A DNA stretch of 64,000 bases, from contig OW028573.1 of assembly GCA_932294295.1 (NCBI GenBank), positions 4,072,001 through 4,136,000 of the forward strand, in the 5' to 3' direction. A program made the translations under genes and the position numbers. The notes beneath the pieces are model-generated. The model made no database searches. It was not told the DNA's origin and was given only the letters and a program-made list of their open reading frames with translations. The DNA comes from Alitta virens. Lineage: Eukaryota; Annelida; Polychaeta; Phyllodocida; Nereididae. Positions 1 to 11,622 of this stretch are shown in pieces; positions within the stretch are counted from its first letter, which is position 1; every line of letters begins with the position of its first letter.

Positions 1-1130
1 TTAGTGTGTTGATTTGTTGGTTAATCAACACACCACAACTTGTACTATCCGCAAAAGCCTACTGCAGGGACCTAACTATTGTGTCATAGTCTTGTAAAGG
101 TTGGCCAACGCTCCAGAGGCCATAGGTCATCAGATAGGGACAGTCTGTGGTCAGCACTGCCATGACAAGCAGCCCACAAGGGCCATGAAGCCTGTGCCAG
201 TAATTCAGGAAGGAAAAATGTCAGGCCACAGATTGGATGACCTTGATCATAGGTCCAGCTGTGTCACTTTTGCTTTGCACCTTATTAAGCTCAGTTGGTC
301 CCAACTTGTCACTGCTATTTGAAACCTGCTATATATATATATAGGTTTATGATGTCCCTGCCAAAACCTTCCAGTGATATTAAATTTGGGAGACTGAACA
401 AGGCTAAATTTGTGATACATCTATCATAAATGTAAAAGCAGTGCTGCATTAAGTACATTGTGACGCCTGAGACTGATTGCCAGAAAAGAGCACAAAAAGG
501 TTGGCAAATGTTTGACAAAGGACTGCCATCATTCATGTTTATTAACTCGGTTGTAATAAATTTCTCGCAAAAAGTAGCTGAATCAGACAAAAGTAAGTTG
601 CAATGATTCAATAACACAGAAATGTAGAGTTATAATGACTTATCTGGAGAGGCAGAGGCCTTTAAGTGGTCAATAAGGGCAACGTGTCTAAAAACTGCAA
701 CGTTGCTGACTGTGGGCTTCCCCCGCTGCGGGGATTCTCTTGATGATGTCATATGGACTTCTCGTGCAATGGCGAGACGAGGGACGAATTTAAGGTGCGA
801 AGGCGTTGAAAAGAATGCCTATTTGTAGGACAATGAAGCTACGAAACACGGCAGAAAGCAATAGCAGGCTGTAAAATAACAAGATGCCAGTAAAAAAATA
901 TGGCATGTAGCGGAAGATGGCATGTAAGTTGTGTTATCTCACGCTGAACGTTTTTGTGCAAAGGCGACGTCATCTCGTGAGATCGATGTACTAACGAAAG
1001 CTCTCCCCACTCTGTGGGGCAGAGCTACTTCACAGTATTCTACATGCACTGTTGAAATTGTGAACAGAATGACCAGTGCACTTATTCATACCTTGGTGTT
1101 GAAGAAAGAAAAAGGTTATTCACAACTTAC
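1..1130. other. Non-coding: part of GALNT intron 5
   Basis: This sequence follows the exon 5 donor. I searched by eye for the conserved AGGLF and WGGEN codons on the minus strand and saw none. It holds a short (TA)n tract near 330-343 and a 13-nt palindrome CCCCGCTGCGGGG at 721-733. Nothing else is supportable. Confidence 0.6.
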
Positions 1131-1344
1131 TGAACTGGGTCAATATCGCGTGTACGGCGACTTCTTTCTCTTTCTGGTATAGCATGCCAGTTGAACTGAA
1201 GGTTCCAATCAAAACCTCCAACACTGGTGGCTTTAGCGCCGCTGAATTGATAACGAAGAGTTTCATCATCCAAAACATCTATCACAGGCGTCACTACATT
1301 TGTCTTGTTTAGTTTTATCCTGTGTAACAATGGCTCCAGCCAAC
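1131..1344 (-). CDS. GALNT: GALNT exon 5: middle of catalytic domain
   Basis: The acceptor TTTCAG is followed by [10 protein letters not shown], then [14 protein letters not shown] and [19 protein letters not shown]. It ends CCA GTT CA with the consensus donor GTAAGT (phase 2). The next exon should begin by completing a Gln or His codon and then encode the conserved GGLF/WGGEN region, but that is outside the window. Confidence 0.93.
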
Positions 1345-4300
1345 CTGAAATTGCAAAACATGATAAGAATCAATAAATATCCATTAAAATTTTTATTCAT
1401 CACGTTGAATCTTTTCGCTTAATTCATTAACAACTGCTTCGAACACAGACTGTGCCGCAAGACACAAAACAAGCCAATACAAAACTCCACTAGGGGGCAG
1501 ACGAGCACCAAACTAGGCATATATTACTGCCCCCTGGTGGTAACCATGGCTTTTTCTCACACAATTTATATATACATTGATAAATTAGAGCAGCATTTTA
1601 GGAACTACATTAACATTTTCACACCATAAAATCCAGATTTTGGAAAGTTATCTACAAACATCATCATACCTTTGGCACATTCACAATGTGAATCTAAATA
1701 AGTAAGAACATCTCCAGTAGCTGCAGAAGCACCTATTAATCTTGCTCTTATTAAACCTTCCCTCTTCTTCGTTCGCACAACTTTGACATTTCCTAATTTG
1801 GCAGTATAATCATCAAGTGGAGTTTTCAAGTGAGCTGGAATGATAAATGACAACATTGATCAAAATTCCACAGTAATCAGAATAATTAATCAGAGTAAAA
1901 AATTACTAATTGAAGTTTATAGGTTAAATTATAAATCAGTGGCTATCAGTCTCTGAAGGTACATTAAATAATGCTCCAACTTAGATTCATAGTTCTGTTA
2001 CACACCAGATGGCATCTCATGTTCGGATGCACCACCTGGTGTATAAAGACTCAACTACAAGAGGGCAGATAGGAACATACTGAACAAACACAGACACACA
2101 GCTTCCAATGAATAATAATTGAAGCAGGAACTTTATTTCTTTACACAGAGATTTGATAACAGTGTATAAATATACTTACGCAAATCAGAGAAGTCATCAA
2201 CTAGTAAGATTTCTTTGAGCATTTCTGGAGGGGATCGGTCAATGATACTATGTACAGTTCGGAGCAACACCGACCAGGCTTCATTGTGGAAACACACTAT
2301 TACACTGGTATCTGGTAAAGGGCCTGGATAATCCACCGACCGACAACTGAAAATATCACAGGAAAATTTAGTTTCCATTCATTTACAGTGGCTGACAGCT
2401 GAGAGATTTATGTTTATCCAGACAAGCCATGGCAAAACAACCCAGATATCCCAGAATATTAGCTGATTGCTTGTGCTTAATCACTGAAAGTGCTTTTAAA
2501 CATTAAATGAATTACAGAATTGCTTTGTGTAAACATATTCCCCGCAAACCTGCTAAATGTAATGCGATTATTTGACATGCTATAATCTATTTTCTCCACA
2601 TTTCAGAAAATGCATTTACTGGATGGAGCAACATAAAACTTTTCGAGTGAAATTCTGTAATGACAACAGCACAACAAATGCAAATTAAAAACCATCAGCG
2701 TACTCCATATCGCGGACATCGGGCAGAGAACGATGAAGGGAGATCATGTCACTGGCGTACTGGTTAAAGGCATTCTGTTGCCATCCTTTGTCGTAGAGCT
2801 TCCGTTGCTCTGGCGACAGCTTGTCCTTCTCAATGACAACCGCGCGACCCAATTCACCTTGAAATATAAGAAGTTTCAATTTAGTACGTGCATGGAGCTT
2901 TTACGTCCATGGTACGTGGAAAACGATCACTTGATGAAAATAACTGTTTAAAATGCAAACGATATAACAGGCCAGCAAAAATCTACGGTATTTATAACAC
3001 TAAAGTGGTTGGTTATATGAGATGAAACATTAACAATGATTCATTTACTCTTGGATGAACTAGAGACTCTAGTTCATCCAAGATTTACTCAATCAATTGT
3101 GATCCCAGTTACCACCATTAGTCCCACCAACAGCGGTAAACACACATGAACCGATTTTGCACCACTTTCTAAATAACAGTTTAACTCTATCGGGATATAA
3201 CTATACAATAATTAATGCAATTTAGCAGATTAGTTACTCCGGACAATGCAACGAAAATCTTCACATATATGTAAATATTTTTAATTTAATATAGATATTG
3301 TTATCAGAACTTGTGATTTGATTTATCCTCTATCATTTATGTATATATACTTATCTATTACTGAATGTCTAAGAGCAGGACTCAGCCCAGAAAACATCAA
3401 ATTATGGCAACTGGGACCTTGAACGTTAAGCTATATATTAGGTATAAAATAATGAGAACTTGTATATCATACTTCTGTAGGTGTAGTTTTAGATAGATTT
3501 AGTGAGTAGAGTTATAGATATATGTGACATATGTATCTTTTCTGATATGAAAAAGTCATTAAAAGCTATATCCATATATATATATAATAAGTTTTTTAAG
3601 TCTACCATATCAGAATTTGATGCTGCATGGGTACACGGTAAAATTCTAGACATTCTAACTACACAAATAAGCTTCTCTTATGAAAAAACTTTATATTAAT
3701 GTGCAACTCAGCAGCCATTGCAAAAATAATCTATTAAATGCACAGATTGTATCTCTTATGAATACACAGATGTACATTTATATATATATATCTGTAAAAG
3801 TGTGTGACTGTGTATGTGGAAATGAAAACCGAAGGAGCAAATTAATCTGCGGTGAGGCTAAATGAAGTCAGGACAAAGTTTTGGAAAGCTTCAGTGGAAA
3901 TCAGAATCCCTATAGACCAAACGTTCATTAATGATTCTCAGACACCAGACTAAGTTCAGACGAGAAGAAAACATTTAATTAAAGTAACCAGGTTGTTGTT
4001 TTGAACATTATTGTACCTCTTGATTTTTATGGCTTTTTGGACTATTTAATATTGCTTGTAAACTTAATAGTTCTTAAGCATCAATATAAACTTGTGCTAC
4101 TTTTTATTTCAATTATAATTAATAATTTCCATTAATTATAATTTCCCTCTACATATCTGAGAGAGACCTATATAAAAATGCATTGCAGTGAAAAGGTCTA
4201 CTTAAGAATTTAAATATATTGCAAAATTTCAAAGTTTTACTTCAATTTCAGAAAACAATGCTGGCAAATTCACAAAACATAAATCACTAACTCCATAAAC

Positions 4301-5189
4301 ATGTCAACCTGTTTTCATATTTACTGGGTCTTCATCGATTATATTCTATCTTTCCAAAACCTATGTCTCTGACAAGTAAATCATGTTATGGGTTAAAATA
4401 ATTGCTATGACAACAGTTACTAATGACATATACCTTTACTACTGCATGCTTGTGACAACAATCTAAAAGGTATAGTTATTACAATGCAATTATCTTACAT
4501 AAATGAAAATATCTCCAACTACTCTGACGATATGTTACCTGGTGGGCTGTCATCATCCATTTCTATAGGTTTGATTTTGACGGCAGGAGTACTATATCTA
4601 GATTTTCCGTGCTTGCCTGACAATGAATGGACAGTCCACATTTTAAAGAACAAATTGGCAGTTATCAATTCTGGGGTTTTTAACAGGACTCCCACAGCCA
4701 TATTACAGACAGAACAACTTGCTCTATACGCCAAGAAGTAAATGAACTGGGTTATAACAACAGCCATTACAAAGAGGCTCTAAATTAATATGACATGAGG
4801 CTTGTGAACCTACCTGGGCCATCACGGGGCTGTGATGGTAAATTGTTGGATTCACCAAAACGCGCAGACTTCTTGTAGGTCTCCTCAGCCTGCTTGATGC
4901 GTTGTTCACTCTGTCTTCTCTCCTCTTCGACATCCCTCTTCATGGCTTCCTCAAATCGCAATCGGTCTGCATTGGGGTGCTCCAGAATCGGAGGACGAGG
5001 TGGAACGGTAACTCGCGGTCTTTCGTCGAGCCCCTCCTGACGGTTCAGGACATTTCGCGGGTGAACCTGCTCCGGAATTCCACCCTGCGAGATGACCACC
5101 ACGAAGCCGATGAAGCTGAACCATAGCACAGGGATAGCGACGATGACCTTGAAGATGAACCCCTTTTTACGACGGAAGCCAAACGACAT
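1131..5189 (-). CDS. GALNT: Polypeptide N-acetylgalactosaminyltransferase, 5' part of gene (exons 1-5)
   Basis: Joined minus-strand exons 5189-4814, 2857-2704, 2346-2180, 1834-1670 and 1344-1131 give 358 codons plus 2 nt in one frame. GALNT enzymes start mucin-type O-glycosylation by moving GalNAc from UDP-GalNAc to Ser/Thr in the Golgi lumen. The product has a short basic tail, a type II membrane anchor (about residues 11-34), a charged stem (about 70-112), and the GT-A fold with the conserved [16 protein letters not shown] block (187-202), LLVDDFSD (224-231), REGLIRARL (257-265) and the metal-binding Asp280-Ser-His282 followed by CEC. The GGFDW segment (330-334) and the following PERERSRR resemble the GALNT4/12 group from memory; the subfamily is an inference. 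The second catalytic half and the ricin-type lectin domain must lie left of base 1, because no exon encoding the usual GGLF block was found in 1-1130. Confidence 0.95.
1487..2068. promoter_or_regulatory. Cluster of CTCF-like motifs in GALNT introns 3-4
   Basis: CCACTAGGGGGCAG at 1487-1500 (plus) and the reverse complement of CCACCAGGGGGCAG at 1527-1540 (minus) are close matches to the CTCF core and point toward each other, 26 bp apart. Weaker matches are CACCAGATGGCAT at 2003-2015 and CTACAAGAGGGCAG at 2055-2068, both plus. CTCF is a bilaterian architectural protein; occupancy here is inference from motif only. Confidence 0.5.
1670..1834 (-). CDS. GALNT: GALNT exon 4: catalytic Asp-Ser-His exon
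   Basis: The acceptor CATTCCAG leads into [10 protein letters not shown], then [13 protein letters not shown] and [13 protein letters not shown]. The DSH triplet (residues 280-282 of the joined protein) is the D-x-H motif that binds Mn2+ and UDP in GALNTs. The donor is AAAG|GTATGA, phase 1. No residue expected for catalysis is missing here. Confidence 0.95.
2180..2346 (-). CDS. GALNT: GALNT exon 3: nucleotide-binding start of GT-A domain
   Basis: A pyrimidine-rich acceptor ending TTTTCAG is followed by codons for [15 protein letters not shown], then [15 protein letters not shown] and LLVDDFSD. The donor GTAAGT is consensus (C|GTAAGT, phase 1). These blocks form the first beta strands of the UDP-GalNAc-binding fold in this family. 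Confidence 0.95.
2347..2703. other. GALNT intron 2, nothing further seen
   Basis: A 357-bp GT-AG intron between exons 2 and 3. AT-rich, with a pyrimidine-rich 3' end; I see no repeat or other feature in it. Confidence 0.8.
2704..2857 (-). CDS. GALNT: GALNT exon 2: start of luminal conserved region
   Basis: The acceptor TTTCAAG precedes GTGAATTGGG. The exon codes GELGRAVV, then [22 protein letters not shown], the typical pre-catalytic block of GALNTs. The donor is the weak GA|GTACGC, and joining here gives MDCRS in phase 2 with exon 3, which matches the family. The 154-nt length preserves the frame. Confidence 0.92.
2858..4813. other. GALNT intron 1, AT-rich with a palindrome and TA repeats
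   Basis: About 2 kb between exons 1 and 2. It holds the palindrome at 3049-3083 and short (TA)n tracts near 3574-3587 and 3780-3791. No additional exon with both splice signals and family similarity is visible. Confidence 0.75.
3049..3083. repeat. Perfect palindrome, 17-bp arms, 1-nt centre
   Basis: TCTTGGATGAACTAGAG is followed by a single A and then its exact reverse complement. The palindrome overlaps two direct copies of ATTTACTC, at 3043-3050 and 3083-3090. The arrangement suggests a templated or hairpin-type insertion rather than a regulatory site. Confidence 0.85.
4814..5189 (-). CDS. GALNT: GALNT exon 1: start codon, membrane anchor and stem
   Basis: The exon opens with ATG at 5189 ([10 protein letters not shown]) and codes a hydrophobic run around residues 11-34, then a Pro-rich stretch and a Glu/Arg/Lys-rich stem likely to be helical (residues 75-110). 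It ends GGCCCAG followed by the donor GTAGGT, in phase 1. A length of 376 nt fits the phase of exon 2. Stem regions evolve fast in this family, so only the anchor-plus-stem layout, not the sequence, is diagnostic. Confidence 0.9.
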
Positions 5190-5269
5190 GGTGTCCTCTG
5201 GTTGTTAACAACTGCTGCAGGGTTCAGAGGTCATGAGGATGTCATCTACGCCCAGCATTCATTTTGTTT
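5190..5269 (-). other. GALNT 5' UTR exon segment with possible upstream splice acceptor
   Basis: Upstream of the GALNT ATG the minus strand reads CTTATGTTGCAG just before position 5269. That is a plausible 3' splice site and would make the first coding exon begin with about 80 nt of 5' UTR. It contains an upstream ATG with a very short frame. The promoter would then lie further right and I could not locate it. Confidence 0.45.
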
Positions 5270-8200
5270 CTGCAACATAAGACAGGTTTTATTAGTGGCG
5301 AGCAATGTCCTGGGAGACATACATTTGTACATGACAACCTGGCTGGAGTAAGCTACTTGAAAGGTCAAGTTAAGTTGACTGGTTATCGGCTTGGCTTACC
5401 CAGCAAATCATTTCCTTCCCATTTTACGCTGCCCTATACTGTGGACCATTGACAGAACTGACATGTTTACAACCCCTTTGCATCTATGCCCCCTCTAAGC
5501 CTAACAACTGCCATTAAGCAGCTCCCAATCCGGCAAAAACGATGGCTGCAATGACAAACGGGGAAATAAGTTATGCGGCTTGGTCACCGACTAATAAGGC
5601 GACAGGAAATCATTCCTCAAGGTACTAGTCCTTAATGAGTTGTCCAAGAATACAAGCTTGGAGTATGAATCTTGAGAAATATTCTGAACTGTATTGGATG
5701 TCCAGTGCTACATAAATGGTCATAAAGAGGCCTATTTAGTAGCCAGGGGGGCTGAAGCATGAGACTGGATGGAGCACACATTTCTCTGGCATGTCTTGGC
5801 CATCCCTGATGAATTGGAGATAGAGACATGGCATTACATAAAGTGCCAGACTCGGTCATCCTATATATGCTCATCATGTTCCCCCTGCCAACACCTTACA
5901 AAAGATTCACGGACCAAAGCCTCCCATTACTGTCTTGCTCAGCCTCTTGCAGCAGTGTAACACCGTGTTGACTGGCTCAGTATTTCTCAGTCATCAGACT
6001 CATCACTGCATCAGTGGAACACTGTGTTGACTGGCTCAGTATTTCTCAGTCATCAGACTCATCACTGCATCAGTGGAACACTGTGTTGACTGGCTCAGTA
6101 TTGTAGATCTAATTAGTGCAGGAATGCGAGTCACTATGTCTTAAGAGAGTAATTTAGGAGGGGACAGTGGGTCCATTGATGGCAGGAGCAGCTCATCTTG
6201 AGGCACTTCTTTCATTCTGCACCATGGCTGTCTAGCGTGCCTTTGTCGTCTTATCTCTTTGCCATTATCCTCTTACGGTCTGCCATCATCCAGGCTGATG
6301 TGATAAACCCAGCAGCATGAGGGTCTGCAATGCTCCAGGACACCTTAGCCTCACCAGGCCAGTCACTGCCGTTGGTCACACTGCCGTTGGTCACACTGCC
6401 TAGTGCTCCACTACCACACTTCTATGCTCCTGGCAAGCTAACCTACGCCAACCATGCTCCACAGGGGCCCATACTGTGTTAATGAGAGGCGGCTCAAACT
6501 TAAATCCCTTGTTGACACGAAGATTATAATGGATTCTACAGGCAGCTAAGTGAAATTACCATGTTCTACTGGCTCAGGATTTAACCCATTGACAACCTGA
6601 CACCATGCTTTGCATTACTGACACACTCAACAAACCCACTGGCATCCCATAAACACCATGCTCAGCATATTACAATATATCTGCATTCAGTTCTTATATA
6701 GATCATCTAGTGTTGGTGTTGCAGCATGTGGGGGGGGGGGAGGCAGGGTCCATTGTAACTGATTTGCTGGCCACCCCTCCCCCCCCCTCCATCTCCATGA
6801 TGACACTTTGTGACAAATGCTCGTTAAATGCACCACTCTCATGCCCATGATTGCACGCTAACCTCATTGCAACGTATAACAAATGGGCCCCATAGCAGCC
6901 CACGAATGGTGCTGGGCAAACTATGTAAAAGCAATGGAAGGGGGTTGACCATCATTGGGATGCAGCAGCTGCTATTGCTGATGGTGCATCGTGTCCCTTG
7001 CAGGCAACCAGCATGAAATGAATGGGATTCGAGATGAGGAGTTCAATCAGCACAACTCGAGAAACCCATCTCTTCAACTTCCAACAACATGCAACCAATG
7101 CCTAGATATTATGAACGTGTGAGTGGACATGAACCACCGAGCAATTACTGAAGGACCACTTTGATTACATTTCTTACCGTATCTCTGCTTACACTAATAG
7201 GTTAATTTCACGGACCGTTTCTCCCGTGGCAAATTTCATCAGGGCTAGCTACAGCTGATTTCCGAAAGAACAAGAAACGCACAAAAAGCAAGAGTGGTCT
7301 GGCCTGGTTGGCCATCATTGATGGTGCATGCCCAGTCGCTCGCGTGGAAGCCTCGAAGAAGGCTCGTGAGGGGCACGTGGCGTTCTATTAGAGCATGGAG
7401 CACATTTCACCACCAAGGGCCCATCCAGAGATCCAAATAACTGACACGAAGCAACATGGACATATAGCATGCAAGGGCTGTCTGTTGCTATCTGCCTGCA
7501 GCAGGGAGTTTTACAAATCACCCAGCGGCCGCACCCTACCTGTCAAGCCATGTGGTCTGCCCAAGGCCCTATACCTGCTGTGTTATGTCAATTGTCTTCT
7601 ATGCGTTTTGAAGTAGCATCTGTAGCTTTAATGGTGTTTGTCTACTGGGAGAAAAAGACGCAACTTCCAGACGCCCAGCTTGTTATGTCTTATAACTCTC
7701 TTTCTATGATTTAATGGCTACCCTTAGGCTTTGGGTGTCTTAACCCCGGTCGTGGGGCTTGTTTATCAGCCCTCTCAACCCTCCTCTGCATACTTGAGCC
7801 TTGCTTGAGCTGAGAAAATATAAGGGGGAGCAGGAGACCAGGGTGGTACAAGCCTTGTATACGCATTAAGAGGTTGAGTTGGGAGGCAGAAAACAGCCAT
7901 CCAAGCTGAGTGACACGTGTGAAGCTATCAGGCTTGATTAGAGGTCCTTGCAGCCAGGCATACTAACATGGGCCTAACAGGGTTATTGGTCACTCTTACA
8001 ATCTTTAATCTGGGGCCAGATTTGCCCCGGACTGGCTGGCCTGGCTGGCCCTGATATGACCAGGAGTGGACTGGTGCCAGGGAGAGCAGGACTGGAGTTT
8101 GGCATCACTTAGTATGCAGATCCCAGCAGGGGCTCATGTCCCAGCATAATACAGGGCACGGCTGACATTCGTGGCCAGTGGCTTGCTTGATCACCGCCTT

Positions 8201-11200
8201 TTGATGTATGGCTGACCCCTCAAATTGGCTCTGCCTCAAACAGCTTGACTGCGCCCCCGCCACTAAGCTCCTGTGCTGCTTATTGGTTTAGTTAAGTTCC
8301 CACTTGGTCACACTTAACCTGCTGGGACTCCCTTGCAACTCTAACGAGCTGGCCTTGCTTGCAACTTGCTGCAGGACTGTGCTTTATTGTGCCCTTCAAC
8401 TCCTGCAGGTGTCGTGAGAGCACAAACGACTGCAGGTGCTGCAGACCCCCTGCAGGCACCTCAGGCAATAGATGCAGCAGCTCGACAGGCAGTAATTAAA
8501 GCATTAAAGGATTTGCTTGCATGGGTTAAATGACATCCAAGGGTACCACGTAAGGCATATTCTGTTTGTGGATGATGTGCTTAAGAGCAGCTCCCCGGTC
8601 TTAACTATGAACAACCAACATCCTGCCTCCAGTTATAGCTGCTAAACTTTGATGTATTAAATTTACGACATTGCATCAATAAACCAAACAGCATGGCTAA
8701 ACTGCATACATGTTCAGTATAGCTACAACAGCTGACTACGATCATTCATCTTTAAAATGCCATTCATCAATCATTTTATAGTTGCTAATAATTTATAGGC
8801 CTCGATGTAAATAATGTACAGCTGCACGCATTTCAAAGAAAGAATAAACTTTGATACATTCTGCCGGCATGTGGCCTACACTATATGAAGGCATGGTGAC
8901 TCCATGGTGAAGGCAAAATGGCAGAGATTTGGATAGAAATCCTTGTTACGTTGAGTCCCAGTAACTGTTTAATTTCACAGACTGAGCAGCAGAAGCCTTG
9001 TTTATAGCATGCAGTTATCAGATTATTCCACCCCCATATTTACTAAGTGATATATACAGAGGAAAAATTAGGCAATATGGCTTGCAGCTTATTAGCTCGT
9101 CTAATATTCGCTTAATTGGACCTCATAAGCCCATCCAGTTAGTGGCTCTTGCGTTACAAGCAGAAATTGAGGAGGATGGGGAGGATGGGAGATGCAATAG
9201 AAGTATCAGAGCAGTCTGTAACTTTGCCTGATACCAGATCAGATAACAGTGGCAATATGCCTTTGTCTTTGCAGACACTGCTTACCCCCCAGTTGCCGTA
9301 GTGTGTGCTCAGCATTCCCGATCAGTCTCTTCTGACTATTCACTGATGGAATAATTGTAGTCAGTAATAGCGTCTTTTTTTTTGTTTCTTGTCGTTGCAG
9401 AAGCAGAATCAGCCACCAATATGATGGTCAATGACTTTTATGTGGTCCCTCCAGCGTGCGTCATTTGGACATGGCTATTTGCAGTATTCAGCCATCATTA
9501 TCTGCATCATTTGGACATGATTACTGGAGACAAGGCTATAACTTGCACGACAGCAAAGGAGCTCAAGAAAAAATGCAAATATATCAGGGAGAGAGATGTC
9601 AGCTGCAGGAATCTTAGTGGGCAACATGAGCAGCTCAAGAGAAGAGCAGCTGCGACTGCATTAATCCACTGGGCTCTAATGGATGCCTGTAGCACAGCTT
9701 GGGGGTCCCATGTGTGTTGTTCTAGGGTTGTAAACCCACATGATGTACATATAAGCATTTCCCTCTCAAGCATTTCATCTGCACTCTTTCAATCTTTAAC
9801 CGTCACATGCTGCCTTACTCAAACACAATTGCCTCTGTGGTCCATATAAAGTAAGAGAGATCTGAAAATGTTTCTAGTGGTCTAAAGAGGATCAGAAGCT
9901 GAAATTAGCCAGCTTAAAAAGCCTAGCCCTTTGATACTCGAGTCTTTTTAAGATGGGACTCTCTGATAAAGCCAGAGAGGAGAAGGTGGAGCTGAAACCA
10001 AAAAGAGAGCCCAAAGATCAATCCAGACCCTCAAAGGCAGAAAGAGCCCTGCTTAGTGTGTATAGAGCTACGGGCAAAGCAACTGAAGATGGCAAGCAAC
10101 ACAGCGAGACAAGAGGGAAGCATGTCCCCACAAAAACCTTCAAACGGGTCACAGCACTTAGTCTGAAGTAGGCATCCTACCCCTCAAGCACACTGCAAGC
10201 CTAATACTGACAAATACAACTACTGCATTTCTTGTCTCACAAACACCGAAGATACAAGCAGTTCCTGGCATATATGAAACATACAATGGCTAACGTATAC
10301 ATAAAACCACCCAAAAATGCTCTATCTACAATGGCATAATGGCTTGCATCACCTAGGCTTACAACAAGATCACTGACCCACACCAGAAAAGACTATTTAT
10401 CGCCCAGTCGGTGCTCAGGTGGGACGGTCACCATTTGTTTGCAACATGCAACTGATGAACCATTGCCCCAGACATACAACACCAGAATGCCATCAAAGGC
10501 GACTAAGTGGATCCGCTGCCCACATTGACCCAACCATGCATGAGGGCAGTAGACTCACTCTCTTCAAAGTCACTAATGGTTCACAGTACTTAGTTCAAGG
10601 TAAAACCGAAAGATATATCCCCTTAAAAGCAATACGAAGTTGGATTGAATTGTTTACGTAGATTTATAGGAGTTAATCTTATTAAGTCACCAATTGGCTC
10701 ATTAAGCAGTCCAGAGTTTTTTTCAGTCCATACAATGGGTACTAAGAGTTATGCCTCTGCTCCAATCTGGGTCTCCCTTGCCCCTTGCATAAAACGTTTT
10801 ACTGGTAGAGCCTCATACATACTATCTACACTGAGGCAAGTAAAATATTCATGCCTTTTTTCTTCTTCTTTTTTCGATTACTTTGTTAACATGCTTGAAC
10901 CCCAAGCAAAACCAATTCTAATCCTACATTGGCAGTTACTCTCACAAATTGACTCCCATTCAGGGTGGTATTACTGAGATTTAATATACAAGGATACTAC
11001 CGAATTTGAGGGTCAAATAAAAGTAACTTACAACGCAAAGTCTGTCTATACCTAGTAAGGCCATGCAGTGAACACATGAGGCTTAGTTGCCAAAACTGAA
11101 CAAATAGTCAAGCCATATGTTGACCCTAATAAGCTGAAGTCAGCCAATAGCATATATTAAATATTTATCAATATATTAACAGCACATGTTATTTGTATAC

Positions 11201-11586
11201 AAAAAAACTGCAGCCTGTGACATCTTTGCCACGTACTTAGTTTTACAAATTGATGCAATTGCATGTGTTGGTAAAAACAACGCGTGGGCCAGAAAATGTG
11301 TATATAATAATTGCATGCAATGTCAATATATATATGACTTCTTTACCTCTAACAACACCCGGTGTGAAATTTGAATAAACAGTCCGTTTAAAATATGCAA
11401 ATATGATCGTTACTTTGCTTTATAGCAAATTTGCGGTCCCTTGTACTTAGTGTCTATGCTGAGGCAATTAAAAGATCCCACCCATGGGGTAAATGTGTAA
11501 CATAGGTGGACTCCTCCTCTCTTTCTCACCTCATCAATCAACCCTAGATAGCGGCAATAACTTGCCTTAGAGGGCTGCACTTCCCA
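5270..11586. other. Intergenic DNA, no gene seen
   Basis: Frames here are short and show no recognisable domain or paired splice signals. Besides the 59-bp tandem repeat, it has a triplicated GTTGGTCACACTGCC-like run near 6365-6400, a G10 tract at about 6730 with a complementary C-rich tract near 6776-6790, and Pst I-like CTGCAG clusters near 8400-8460. A Lys/Arg-rich frame at 9953-10171 has no supporting evidence. Confidence 0.6.
5952..6101. repeat. Tandem repeat, 59-bp unit, about 2.5 copies
   Basis: The phrase GTGTTGACTGGCTCAG recurs at 59-bp steps (5965, 6024, 6083), with the intervening ATTTCTCAGTCATCAGACTC present in two copies and only a few substitutions. It is a recent local duplication with no coding sense. 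Confidence 0.85.
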
Positions 11587-11621
<35 letters not shown>

Positions 11622-11622
11622 A
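11587..11622. repeat. (ATCT)n microsatellite
   Basis: About nine uninterrupted copies of the tetranucleotide TATC/ATCT. Simple sequence, likely polymorphic. Confidence 0.95.

Noticed and set aside
721..733. CCCCGCTGCGGGG considered as an RNA stem-loop or terminator
   Set aside because: Short GC palindrome with no histone gene, T-run or other context.
6729..6790. G10 and C-rich tracts as a functional quadruplex or hairpin
   Set aside because: The tracts pair only partly and look like ordinary homopolymer expansion.
9953..10171. Lys/Glu-rich 72-residue frame
   Set aside because: No conserved motif, no splice or promoter context; composition alone is not evidence.
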